Counted from the stretch's first letter, positions 24,942 to 33,494 are shown. The stretch is 64,000 nucleotides of DNA from Magnetofaba australis IT-1 (GCF_002109495.1 NZ_LVJN01000015.1:1-64000), one strand, 5' to 3'. Notes: generated from the sequence alone by a model not told the origin. Numbers and translations: made by a program.

Positions 24942-26442
24942 ATGTATTCAGTGAGCATGTACAGAGAAGTGCGTTTGGCGGTAACCAGAGGCGGGATGAG
25001 CAAGCGCAAGGCGGCGGAGGCCTTTGAGCTGGATCCGCGCACGGTGCGCAAAATGATGGAGAACCCTGAGCCGCCAGGCTACCAGCGGAGCAAGCCGGTC
25101 AGATTGCCCAAACTGGGGCCGTTCACCGGGTTCATAGATCAGATTCTCAAGAACGAGTCTGGAGAAGATCAAGAAGGAGCGCCACACCGCGCAGCGGATA
25201 TATGAACGGCTGTGCGATGAATACGGCTACGACGGGAAATATGGCGCGGTCAAGGAGTATGTGCGCGGCAAGCGTCTGCATCTGAAAGAGAAGTTTGTTC
25301 CCCTCAGCCATGCGCCCGGACACGCCCAGGTGGACTTTGGGCAAACGCACGGCGTGATCGGCGGCGTGGAGCGCAAGATCCACTTTTTCTGTATGAGTCT
25401 GCCCTACAGCGACGACAGCTTCGTTATGGGCTTCCCCGCGGAAACCACGGAAGCGTTTTGTGCGGGGCATAACGCCGCCTGTGATCACTTCGGCGGCGTT
25501 CCCCAAAGCATTCTGTACGACAACACCAGCATCGCCGTGGTCAAAGTTTACCGGGATGGTCGCCGAGATCTGACCGAAGAGATGATCCGGCTGCAATCCC
25601 ATTACCTGTTCGATAGCCGCTTTGGCCGCCCGGCGCGAGGTAACGACAAAGGCAAGGTCGAGGGGCTGGTCGGCTACGCCCGACGCAACTTCATGGTCCC
25701 GGCTCCCCGCTTTGAATCGTTTGATGCGCTCAACGCTCACCTGCGCCAGAAATGCCTGGAGCGTCGTCAACAGACATTGCGAGGCTGTCAGCGGAGTATC
25801 GGAGAACGATTTTCCACAGACCAGGCGGCGTTCCTGCCGCTGCCGCCAATTCCCTACGACGCTTGCGAGAAGGTGAGCGCCAAGGTCACATCCCAGGCGC
25901 TGGTGCGCTATCGAACCAATGACTATTCGGTTCCGGTGCGTTATGGCTTTCACGATGTGCAGGTGCGGGGCTACATCCACGAAGTGGTGATCGCCTGTGG
26001 CGCTGAGGTGATTGCCCGGCATCCACGCTCCTATGCGCGTGAGGACGCCATCTATGACCCCTTGCACTATCTGGCGCTGCTGGAGGAGAAACCCAGGGCG
26101 CTGGATCAAGCCGCCCCGTTGCAAGGATGGGAACTGCCAGATGAGTTCGCCACCTTGCGCCGTCTGATGGAGTCCCGCCTGGGTAAAAAGGGCAAGCGGG
26201 AATATATTCAGGTTCTGCGCCTATTGGAGACGTTCTCCTTTGAACAGGTCCATTTTGCCGTGCAACAGGCGTTGAAGTTGGGCGCCATTGGCTTTGAGGC
26301 GGTCAAACATCTGCTGATCCGGCACATTGAACAACGTCCGCTCCGTTTGGATCTGTCCCGATATCCCTTTTTGCCCGAAGTGCATGTGGCGCGTACATCC
26401 GCCAGGGATTACGCCGCGTTGACGTCAGGAGAGCAACCATGA
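24942..26442 (+). pseudogene. istA: IstA transposase, frameshifted
   Basis: IstA is the DDE transposase of IS21. The N-terminal helix-turn-helix ('GGMSKRKAAEAFELD') is read from 24942 but that frame stops at 25205. The rest is in the +1 frame, beginning about 25160 with 'LEKIKKERHTAQRIY' and running to 26442. A single extra base near 25156-25162 explains the break. The catalytic residues lie in the second part: 'QVDFGQTHG', 'LYDNTSIAV' and 'NDKGKVEGL'. The later frame has a possible ATG only at 25261. As written, full-length IstA cannot be made without recoding, so the element is probably immobile. A sequencing error cannot be excluded. Confidence 0.8.
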
Positions 26443-27239
26443 ACGACTCTCCGCAGATCCTCCTGGCGCACCACCTCAAAGCGCTCAAACTGCCCACATT
26501 TTATCGAGAATATGAAAAGATCGCCAAACAGTGCGCGGCGGAAGGCGTTGATCATAGCCGATACCTGCTGCGACTGAGCGAACTGGAGTTGATTGAGCGG
26601 GAGCGGCGCATGGTGGAGCGACGTATCAAACAAGCCCGGTTTCCCACCATCAAGAGCCTGGACTCCTTTGATTTCCTGGCCATGCCCTCATTGAACAAGG
26701 TTCTGGTGATGGAGCTGGCGCGTTGCGAATACATTCAGCGCCGAGCCAATATCATCGCCTTGGGCAACAGCGGAACCGGGAAAACCCATATTGCGTTGGG
26801 ATTGGGCCTGGCCGCCTGTCAGCAGGGGTTGGCGGTTGGCTTCACCACTGCCGCGTCGCTGGTACACCAGTTGATGGAGGCGCGCGACGAAAAGCAGCTG
26901 CAGCGTTTCCAGAGTCAGTTGAGTAAACACAAGCTGTTGATCATCGACGAATTGGGCTTCGTCCCACTCTCCAAAACGGGGGCTGAGCTGCTCTTTGAGG
27001 TGATCAGCCAGCGCTATGAGCAGGGTTCAGTGATGGTGACCAGCAACCTGCCGTTCGAGGAGTGGACGGAGGTCTTCGGCTCCGAGCGCCTCACCGGCGC
27101 CCTGCTGGATCGGTTGACCCATCATGTCCACATCCTGGAGATGAACGGCGAAAGCTATCGACTGAATCAAAGCAAACGGCAAAAGCGCGCTGCAGAAACA
27201 AAAGCTTCCTGCTCAAATAGCAAAACCGACCCTTCCTGA
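26439..27239 (+). CDS. istB: IstB, IS21 ATP-binding helper protein
   Basis: A 266-residue AAA+ protein related to DnaC. The Walker A 'GNSGTGKTHIALGLG' is near residue 108, the Walker B 'KLLIIDELGFVP' near 166 and sensor I 'SVMVTSNLPFEEW' near 197. In IS21 elements IstB forms oligomers on DNA, recruits IstA and selects the target. The start overlaps the istA stop by four bases (ATGA), and GGAGAG lies just upstream. The C-terminus ends in the Lys/Arg-rich tail common in the family. It appears intact, unlike its partner. Confidence 0.92.
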   Translation: MNDSPQILLAHHLKALKLPTFYREYEKIAKQCAAEGVDHSRYLLRLSELELIERERRMVERRIKQARFPTIKSLDSFDFLAMPSLNKVLVMELARCEYIQRRANIIALGNSGTGKTHIALGLGLAACQQGLAVGFTTAASLVHQLMEARDEKQLQRFQSQLSKHKLLIIDELGFVPLSKTGAELLFEVISQRYEQGSVMVTSNLPFEEWTEVFGSERLTGALLDRLTHHVHILEMNGESYRLNQSKRQKRAAETKASCSNSKTDPS

Positions 27240-27269
27240 AACTGGCGATCCTGCCCACTTGCGGCTCCG

Positions 27270-27340
27270 GGAGAGGCGGACGCTCCGCTATCCCTGTGGA
27301 AAACGAAAACACGTTTCCCACAGGTCTGCCGCCTCTCCCT
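27270..27340. terminator. Long nested hairpin after istB
   Basis: Outer arms GGGAGAGGCGG (27270-27280) and CCGCCTCTCCC (27330-27340) enclose a second stem, CCTGTGGAAAACG / CGTTTCCCACAGG, with one mismatch. It lies 31 bases after istB, still inside the IS. No clean T run follows, so it may insulate the IS from outside transcription rather than be a simple terminator. Confidence 0.55.
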
Positions 27341-27497
27341 CATTCTGAATCTCAAGTGTGTTGAAAAGATGTTTTTGTTCGTTTTTTTAAAGACAAAGGA
27401 AAACGGCAAACCCCGTTGTGCGCTACGCGCCCAACCAATGCCCAAGTGATGCATTATTGCGGCGCCATGGTGCTGCATTTTTCGGGCGCCATTGACA

Positions 27498-27970
27498 CAG
27501 TGGACCAAAGCAGTAATCCCGATTTGCCGGTGGTGGTGCGGATCTGCTTGGCAACGGGGGCCAGATGGGGCGAAGCGGAAGGGTTGTTGACAAGCCAACT
27601 GCACCGGGACCGCATAGAATTTCAGCGAACCAAAGGGGGCCGTAATCGCGTGGTTCCGGTCGATCTGGATTTGATGGCCATGATTGAAACTCGTATTCAG
27701 GAGCATGGCCATTTCCGCCCCTCGATGAACGCTTTCCGCACGGCGCTGGACAAGTCCGGCCTGGAGCTTCCCAAGGGGCAGTTGACCCATGTATTGCGCC
27801 ACACCTTCGCCAGCCACTTCATCATGGCTGGGGGGAACATTCTGGTGCTGCAACGCATTCTGGGCCACACCACGTTGACCATGACAATGCGGTATGCGCA
27901 TCTCGCCCCGGATCACTTGCTGGAAGCTGTGAAGCTCAACCCGCTAAAATCCGCGTTGACACTTTGTTGA
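27498..27970 (+). pseudogene. P2-like tyrosine integrase, C-terminal stump
   Basis: The catalytic half of a P2-type phage integrase. It reads 'NPDLPVVVRICLATG' with the first catalytic arginine in 'GARWGEAEGLL', then 'FQRTKGGRNRVVPVD', the box 'THVLRHTFASHF', 'LQRILGHTTLTMTM' and the tyrosine in 'RYAHLAP'. The N-terminal and core-binding domains are missing: IS21 ends at 27497, exactly where the similarity begins. The stump ends 62 bases before a partial tRNA-Ser sequence. This is the same arrangement as the intact integrase at the other island end. It is probably the former integrase of the BREX/plasmid island. Without a start it cannot be functional. Confidence 0.85.
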
Positions 27971-28032
27971 CAGTTTAGGGGAATTTACAGGGTAGTGAGC
28001 AGAGCGGAAAACGGTGCTAAATACTTGAAAAG

Positions 28033-28079
28033 ATGGCGGAGGAGCAGGGATTCGAACCCCACGCATGGGGTTCGAATCC
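28033..28079. other. Island attachment site: duplicated tRNA-Ser 3' end
   Basis: The 27 bases 28033-28059 are identical to 45243-45269, the 3' end of tRNA-Ser(CGA) including the T-loop. They are followed by an inverted copy of the T-arm (ggattcgaacccc / tggggttcgaatcc), so the site is a 32-bp palindrome. It marks the junction between the first island (integrase stump to the left) and the second (integrase at 43.9-45.1 kb). It is only a fragment and not a working tRNA. The bases 28080-28271 hold no gene, apart from paired GGTCAC/AGTCAC motifs near 28190-28206. Confidence 0.85.
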
Positions 28080-28271
28080 TTTTTTTATGCCTGCTCTGAG
28101 TCGGTCTATGACCATGAAAGGCAAGGGGCTTTGGCGACCATGGGAATTTGTGCCTGTGGGCATGCTTTGGCCCGATTTGGTTGCGCATAGTCACCGTATG
28201 GTCACAACTTGGTGGAAAGTGATGAGCCCTTTCTGTTTGCAATCTATTTGCACCATGCTAACATTGTCTGC

Positions 28272-28520
28272 ATGTTCACCATCACGTATTCCAAACAAGC
28301 CGCCAGGGCGTTGACCCGGATGCCCGCCAACGAACGCAAGCGGGTACGCGGCAAGATTCGGGAGTACGCGACCAATCCCGATCAGCAGGCCAACAACGTC
28401 AAGAAGCTGCAAGGGCGGGAAGGCTACCGGCTTCGGGTGGGCAACTGGCGGGTGATTTTCACACAAGATGGCCGTGTGATGGCCATTCATGAAATAGGCG
28501 CGCGTGGCGGCGTCTATTGA
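28272..28520 (+). CDS. RelE/ParE-superfamily toxin
   Basis: An 82-residue RelE-type toxin: 'FTITYSKQAARALTR' at the N-terminus, 'NNVKKLQGREGYRLR' in the centre, then 'VGNWRVIFTQDGRVM' and 'HEIGARGGVY'. The central Lys/Arg residues and the 'YRLRVGNWRVIF' strand are the family signature; members cleave mRNA at the ribosome. The ATG at 28272 gives the family length. A longer frame from 28209 adds an unlikely leader. Unusually, the toxin precedes its antitoxin (28535), as in HigBA-like pairs. It is the first gene inside the second island, near its left att site. Confidence 0.85.
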   Translation: MFTITYSKQAARALTRMPANERKRVRGKIREYATNPDQQANNVKKLQGREGYRLRVGNWRVIFTQDGRVMAIHEIGARGGVY

Positions 28521-28534
28521 AGGTGAGGTGAGTT

Positions 28535-28906
28535 ATGGGCAAGCCGCAAATCATTGAGACCGCGTCCGGGGAAAAGCTGGCTGTGTTGCCCCTGGTGGAG
28601 TATGAGCGGATGGTGGAGGCTCTGGAAGAGAAGGCGGATATCCAAGCCTATGATGAGGCCATGGCGCGCGATGAGGAGTATTTCCCCGCCGAAGTCATCG
28701 ACCGCATCGTGGATGGGGAAAACCCGATTCGTGTCTATCGGGAGTACCGTGGGCTGACCTTGGATCAGTTGGCCCAACAGTGCGGGCTCTCCAAGCCCTA
28801 CCTGAGCCAGCTTGAGAACGGGAAGCGCTCTGGGGTTGAGGCTAAGCTGAAAAAGATAGCGCCAGCGTTGGGCGTTGAGCCTGATATGTTGTTGGTTTCG
28901 GAGTGA
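28535..28906 (+). CDS. XRE-family antitoxin with Phd/YefM-like N-terminus
   Basis: A 123-residue protein in two parts. Residues 1-40 ('ASGEKLAVLPLVEYE') resemble the start of RelB/Phd-linked antitoxins that name a toxin-binding strand. Residues about 66-123 are an XRE helix-turn-helix ('TLDQLAQQCGLSKPY', 'LSQLENGKRSG'). It begins 15 bases after the RelE-like toxin, with AGGTGAGGTG upstream. It most likely neutralises that toxin and represses the pair's own promoter through the HTH. Length and order match RelE/XRE pairs seen on many mobile elements. Bases 28907-29095 hold no convincing gene. Confidence 0.82.
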   Translation: MGKPQIIETASGEKLAVLPLVEYERMVEALEEKADIQAYDEAMARDEEYFPAEVIDRIVDGENPIRVYREYRGLTLDQLAQQCGLSKPYLSQLENGKRSGVEAKLKKIAPALGVEPDMLLVSE

Positions 28907-29095
28907 GAAAGGGGATTCCAAATGCGCACCATTCAATTGGCAGGCGGATCAAAGGCGGCAGCTTGGGGCGGGTCTGCTCTCTAATGCAGGTTCAGCGAAA
29001 TGGGGCATCAAGCTTGAAAAGTTGCATTCAAGCCCCCGTTTCTCCAGAATGCACTTCTCAGGAATTTCCCCCTATGTATAAAGCGAGACAGCGCC

Positions 29096-29632
29096 ATGGA
29101 TGAACATAAGCGCCAGATTATCAATGAGATGGCAGATGATATCCGGGAGTCGCTTGGGTTGAGCGTTCCTGTGGATGTGCGTCAAGCTGTGGCTAAGCTC
29201 CAGGGGGAGATCAGGGAGCTTGGCTTCAAAGAGATGGCCTATGAAGCCACAGTGCATAAAAGCGATGAGTGGGGGTTTAGGATCAATTTACGTGAGGGCG
29301 TGAGCGAAGTCAGAGAGCGCTTTTCCATCGCCCATGAACTTGGGCACCTCTTCCTGCATATGGGCTTCGGTGTTAACTGGGAAAAGTGGAATACCATTGA
29401 GCAGGGGGACAACTCAGTTCGCACTAGATATGGAGCCACGGAGGCAGAATATGAGGCCAACGAATTTGCGGGGGCCTTTCTTATGCCTCAAGCCCAATAT
29501 TTAGAGGTGTTTGACCAACACACTGATGCTGAACAGAGGGTAGACATCAAACGTGTTGCGCAGCATTTTGGCGTCTCTGAGCCTGCTGCAAGATTGAGAG
29601 GGCGCTGGCTGGGCGTGCTGGAGTGGGATTGA
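29096..29632 (+). CDS. ImmA/IrrE-family metallopeptidase
   Basis: A 178-residue zinc peptidase of the ImmA/IrrE (M78) family. The metal site is 'FSIAHELGHLFLHMG' (HExxH, residues about 79-93), and the third ligand probably comes from 'YEANEFAGAFLMPQ' (near 120). Family members cleave DNA-bound repressors, which links damage or phage sensing to induction. Normally an XRE domain is fused or adjacent; here the XRE antitoxin is 190 bases upstream. The next gene begins one base after the stop (TGAcATG), so the protease and the cyclase/Nudix protein are almost certainly co-translated. Its partner substrate could be an island regulator; that is inference. Confidence 0.88.
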   Translation: MDEHKRQIINEMADDIRESLGLSVPVDVRQAVAKLQGEIRELGFKEMAYEATVHKSDEWGFRINLREGVSEVRERFSIAHELGHLFLHMGFGVNWEKWNTIEQGDNSVRTRYGATEAEYEANEFAGAFLMPQAQYLEVFDQHTDAEQRVDIKRVAQHFGVSEPAARLRGRWLGVLEWD

Positions 29633-29633
29633 C

Positions 29634-31103
29634 ATGGTTAACCCCAAGAAAGCTCAAGTAGATGCGGCTCTGAGTAAGCGCAAGCATACAGACGCCGACA
29701 AAGAGTATGACCAAGCTCATAACGATGAAAATGCAGTACCGCCATCAGCACAGCTTTTTGTCTCATTGGACCTTGTAAACTCAACATCATTCAAGGCGCG
29801 CACCGAAAAATGGCCTGTAGCGTTAGATCGTTTCTATGTTAAAGCAGAAGAAGCTTTAGTGAGCGACGGTCAATTTCAGGTCTGGAAACATGTTGGAGAT
29901 GAAGTGCTATTTCGCCTTCATATCCGTTCTCCAGAAGAAATTTTGTCCGCTATTCTGGAAACATACAATAAAATGAATGACGTAAAAGCAAAGTTAGATG
30001 CTTTGTGTGCAGAAGATGAGGATTTCCCCAGTGGTGTGTTAGATGTCAAAGGGACAGTTTGGATTGCATGCGTACGGTTCGAATCTGGTAACGAACGTCA
30101 AAATGATTCCCAAAATGATTGGAGCGCCATTCCAAATATTTCCCGTCAAGTTGGGGGGCAGCATCATATTGGCGCGCGGGATTTTCTGGGGCCACATATT
30201 GATGAAGGGTTCCGCGTTGCCAGTCATGCGGATAAGCGCAAACTGGCTATAAGTGCGACATTGATGGGGGTGTTGCGTCAAACTGCCAAGGGCAATGCAG
30301 AACTTGCAAACTTTCAAGTGGTTGAATATGCAAGGCTAAAGGGGATCTGGGGAGGGTTGCCCTATCCAATCATTTGGTATCATCACGATTGGAAACATAT
30401 CGCCAATACTTTCCTTTATTTTGAGCAGTTAGAACCTGAGCTTAATGATCTGGGCGATTTCAAGGGAAAACGCTCTGTACGCAATGTGGGCAACGAGAAG
30501 AATGAAAAGTTAACCCGTCAGCTTGACGCAGCTTTAGTACACAATGAGGTTGATGAGTCTGTGAAGCAAATTCTTAGCGCCATCAACGATGCTCAGATGT
30601 TTCCTAACCATCCATTGGACAAGCGCCGTCAGTCCCCACGCGCCGAAGTGCATGTAGCAGCCATCGTATTAAATCGTAGGGGAGATAAAGTCCTTCTTTC
30701 AAAGCGCAAAGAGAACAAAGAGCAACTCAAAGGGAAATGGGAATTTGGTTGCGGCCAGCTTGTTCAAGGAGTGAGCCCTGTCGAGCAACTCAAAAAAGAA
30801 TATCAAGCAGATTATGGCTTGGAAATCGAGGTGATTGGCGAAACCCCTGTAGGGGCTTACCTCTTTCCACGGAGTGTGGAAAAGATTCCGGGTTACCTCT
30901 ATTTAGCAATTGCCCAAGAAAGCAGAAAAAATCCGCCAATATCGAGAAAGCATTCTGAAGTAAAATGGCATACCTCTAACCAATTGAAAGCTCTAAATCT
31001 CCAGGATTGTGTTCCAGATCTACATAAGAATATCTCGATAGCTCAGCGCAGATACAAAGAGTTGCGCCCCCCAAAGACCAAACAAGAGCCCCAGAGCCAG
31101 TGA
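29634..31103 (+). CDS. Class III cyclase-like domain fused to a degenerate Nudix domain
   Basis: A 489-residue two-domain protein. Residues about 40-230 read as a class III nucleotide cyclase: 'LFVSLDLVNSTSFKA' carries the first metal aspartate and 'WKHVGDEVLFRL' the second. Residues about 340-470 form a Nudix fold ('AEVHVAAIVLNRRGD', 'LLSKRKENKEQ', 'GKWEFGCGQL'). In the Nudix box, 'KKEYQADYGLEI' keeps one glutamate but replaces the EE pair with AD and the usual arginine with lysine. Hydrolysis is therefore doubtful and ligand binding more likely. It is one base downstream of the ImmA-like gene and is A+T-richer than the satellite core. Known cyclase-based defences (Pycsar) use separate effectors. 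This fusion is not one I recognise. Confidence 0.75.
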   Translation: MVNPKKAQVDAALSKRKHTDADKEYDQAHNDENAVPPSAQLFVSLDLVNSTSFKARTEKWPVALDRFYVKAEEALVSDGQFQVWKHVGDEVLFRLHIRSPEEILSAILETYNKMNDVKAKLDALCAEDEDFPSGVLDVKGTVWIACVRFESGNERQNDSQNDWSAIPNISRQVGGQHHIGARDFLGPHIDEGFRVASHADKRKLAISATLMGVLRQTAKGNAELANFQVVEYARLKGIWGGLPYPIIWYHHDWKHIANTFLYFEQLEPELNDLGDFKGKRSVRNVGNEKNEKLTRQLDAALVHNEVDESVKQILSAINDAQMFPNHPLDKRRQSPRAEVHVAAIVLNRRGDKVLLSKRKENKEQLKGKWEFGCGQLVQGVSPVEQLKKEYQADYGLEIEVIGETPVGAYLFPRSVEKIPGYLYLAIAQESRKNPPISRKHSEVKWHTSNQLKALNLQDCVPDLHKNISIAQRRYKELRPPKTKQEPQSQ

Positions 31104-31107
31104 ACAC

Positions 31108-32109
31108 TCATTCCCTGTTCTGAAGCGTCGCCAGTTTGCGCGCAGCGCCACGTTGGGCCGCTTGGCGTTCGGTATAGCGGGCCACCATGGCCGGGGTCTT
31201 CCATCCGCCCGCCTGCATCACGTCCGGCAAGCCCAACCCCACGTTCACCATGTCTTGCGCAGCGCCCACCCGGCATGAATGGCCAGAGATCTGGGCGGCA
31301 TCCACGCCCGCCCGATCCGCCAGCCGCTTGAAGGCTCTGGCCACGCCTTGGGCGCTCAGACGCTTGTTGAGCCGGTTGGCGTTATCCACCCCCCGGAACA
31401 CGGCCCCTTCGGTGATCTTGGCCAGCGCCAGCCACTCTTTGAGCGTGCGCATGCTGTCAGGAGCCAGATAGCGCACCGCGCCCGCCCCCTCTTGGTCCGT
31501 CTTGCTGCGCCGAATCAGAACGGTTCCCGAGCCATCGCCCACTTCCTCTATGTCTTCCACGTTGATGGCCACCAACTCCGAACGTCGGCACAGGGTGTCA
31601 TAGGAGATGGCCAGCATGGCCACGTCGCGGGCGTCGCGGAATTGGCCGTTGTCGCCCTGCTCGATGAGCCGATCAAACACCGGGCGATTGATGGGTGAGG
31701 CTTGGCGCTGGCGCGTCCCTTTCTCCCGGTTCAAGCGCTTGACGGCCAGTTTGACCTCTTGAGCGGCGCACGGATTGTCAAAGCCCGCCGCCTTGTGCAT
31801 AGCGCTGATGCTGGCGATGTAGCGGCGAATGGAGGCGGGCGCATGGCTCATGGCCATGGCATCTACGAAGGCCGCCACCGTCTCCCCCGATGCGGGCAAG
31901 GCATGATGGCCATGGGAGACGCACCACGAAGAGAAGAGGCGATTATCGTTGCGCCATGCCCTGACGGTGTTGTCTGAGAATGCGCCCCTGGCTTGCTGGG
32001 CATATTCGGCCAACCGCCCTTCCACCTCTTCCGGCGTGATGAGGCTCCCCCCGGCGTGCTTGAGCATCAGGCCCTTCTGTTCCGCTTCATTCACAGCCGC
32101 CCCCTTCAT
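31108..32109 (-). CDS. Cre-like tyrosine recombinase
   Basis: A 333-residue tyrosine recombinase, N-terminal SAM-like core-binding domain (residues about 25-125) and catalytic domain. Catalytic residues are visible: arginine in 'LCRRSELVAIN', 'SGHSCRVGAAQ' (HxxR), tryptophan in 'QAGGWKTPAM' and tyrosine in 'VARYTERQ'. Tryptophan in place of the second histidine is a Cre feature. It faces the cyclase/Nudix gene tail to tail with four bases between them. It is distinct from the island integrase at 43.9 kb, so it may resolve dimers or be a relic of a nested element. The start could be at any of several early codons. Confidence 0.85.
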   Translation of the reverse strand: MKGAAVNEAEQKGLMLKHAGGSLITPEEVEGRLAEYAQQARGAFSDNTVRAWRNDNRLFSSWCVSHGHHALPASGETVAAFVDAMAMSHAPASIRRYIASISAMHKAAGFDNPCAAQEVKLAVKRLNREKGTRQRQASPINRPVFDRLIEQGDNGQFRDARDVAMLAISYDTLCRRSELVAINVEDIEEVGDGSGTVLIRRSKTDQEGAGAVRYLAPDSMRTLKEWLALAKITEGAVFRGVDNANRLNKRLSAQGVARAFKRLADRAGVDAAQISGHSCRVGAAQDMVNVGLGLPDVMQAGGWKTPAMVARYTERQAAQRGAARKLATLQNRE

Positions 32110-32399
32110 ATGTGATCGTTAAGTGTAATTATCACTCACATTTGAGAGCCCATTTTACGTGGGTGAATCGGTGGCCGCAAGTCGATTCCGCGCCCGGTTC
32201 TGAGCAGGCGGATTGATGGCCACAGCGGCGGCCACGTCGTCATCTGATGGCTATAGCCAGGAACAGAGAGATGTGGCAAGCGCGCATGGCCATTCGCTTG
32301 GCGCGTTTGGGGGGAGATCGAGCGCCAAATGGACTTCCTGAGCCCTGAAAAGGGAATAAGATCTTTTCTCAACTAGGAGCCTATATTCCTCACATGCGA

Positions 32400-32780
32400 G
32401 GGGAGCGCATGCACATCCGTCCACTTACTTATATATCTATTTGAATTGTATAGATATAGATATATAGAGTGGACGGAAAGTCAGGAAAAGTGGACGGAAT
32501 AGAAAATTCCTTGGACGGGCTGGAGTAGTGCAATGGACGGAATAGAGGCTTGGCCGGACTGACTAGACGATGATTGCAAGCGCAATCAAAAAATCGCTAT
32601 TCCGTCCACCAGACACCCTATTCCGTCCACTGGACAGAATCACTCATATACATGTTTTTACTTAGTAAATTTCTTATTCTTAGCAGATTGTGGCAAAAGG
32701 GTGGACGGGTTCCGTTTTGCATTCCGTCCAGGCCTAACTATATGTAATAAGTCTAGAATCTTCGCTTCTGGACGGAAAAA
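32400..32780. repeat. GGACGG-motif array in A+T-rich DNA (candidate origin)
   Basis: Eleven copies of GGACGG or its complement lie between 32417 and 32775 (32417, 32471, 32492, 32513, 32535, 32600, 32621, 32703, 32724 and 32770 are the clearest). Many sit in the longer form TGGACGGAATAG, and they occur in both orientations. Several spacings are about 21 bp. The setting is A+T-rich (tatatagatatag at 32440-32467). Nothing codes between 32110 and 33029. The island encodes its own primase/helicase, so this is a candidate replication origin recognised by it. A repressor-binding region is the alternative. Confidence 0.6.
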
Positions 32781-33029
32781 CGAGATTTTCGCATCTCCCC
32801 CCCCTATATATTTATTGCTGAGATCCCTTCTTCAGGGCCAGTCCTGGCGCTAAGGAATGGGCGCGCTCTACCCATAGCGCAAGGGCGGGCAATCGCAGAT
32901 GGCGCGCTTATGGAAATCCTTGCATGAATAACATGTTATACGGAAATTATGGCGGTGAATTGCGCAGCGCGGTGCGCGCACAATGCCGATGATTGGGCAA
33001 GCTGCGCGCATTGGAAGCATGCGCCCCGC

Positions 33030-33245
33030 TCACGAACTCCAATGATCCCCTGCCAGGGCATCCCAGCAAATGAGTATGAGGAAGATGGCCATCAGCGAAG
33101 CCACCCAGCCCAAGCCGTAGAGGATGGCCAGAGCTATGAGCGTGCCCAAGGAGAGGTCAAGTTCAGGTGGGGAGCCGCTTAGCCAGAACAAAAGCCCAAG
33201 CAGGGTGACCGCCCCGGCGTGGATGCTGATTCGATAGGCTGTCAT
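33030..33245 (-). CDS. Small two-helix membrane protein, unknown
   Basis: A 71-residue protein starting MTAYRISIHAGAV, with two strong membrane segments ('VTLLGLLFWLSG' region, residues about 12-27, and 'LIALAILYGLGWVAS' to 'MAIFLILICW', residues about 36-62). GAGGGAG lies seven to eight bases before the ATG, supporting translation. No cysteine- or charge-based motif is seen. Its size, topology and position between the origin-like array and a regulatory gene would suit an exclusion, holin-like or toxin role, but nothing in the sequence proves one. Bases 33246-33494 hold no gene. Confidence 0.5.
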   Translation of the reverse strand: MTAYRISIHAGAVTLLGLLFWLSGSPPELDLSLGTLIALAILYGLGWVASLMAIFLILICWDALAGDHWSS

Positions 33246-33494
33246 GACGCAGGCTCCCTCAAAGCACTGGGATTGCTATCGGGAAGGATGAAAAGGACAG
33301 GTTCAGTTTAGCAAAGAATTCTTCTGCTTGATGCAAAGATTGCGAAAAATCTCATCAATATCAAACAACTCGAAAGATAGGCCGGGATGCTTTTGCGATG
33401 GCTGGCTGGGTAGCCTGATGGGGCGTGTTCATCGGGGCGGGCGTCTGACTCTGGGCGTTCGCCTCTCTCCTTTCCCAGCCGATCATTTCAAACC

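Larger units (their letters stand above)
24805..27497 (+). mobile_element. IS21-family insertion sequence
   Basis: Contains istA and istB in the usual overlapping order. The ends carry related inverted sequences: the left starts TGAGAATGGCGCCGTAATAA and the right, read inward on the minus strand, starts TGTCAATGGCGCCCGAAAAA. A further copy of the ATGGCGCCGCAATAATGCAT motif lies inside the right end, the multiple-repeat pattern of IS21 termini starting with TG. The bases just outside the two ends do not match, so no target duplication is seen. Different genes flank each side (an IS3 remnant and an integrase stump). This points to a deletion or rearrangement next to the IS. Confidence 0.85.

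Noticed and set aside
28033-28120. A second tRNA gene
   Set aside because: Only the 3' 27 bases of tRNA-Ser are present. The rest cannot fold into acceptor or anticodon arms.
32949-33182. 77-residue plus-strand frame
   Set aside because: It overlaps the small membrane protein on the minus strand, which has a better ribosome site and a coherent two-helix design.
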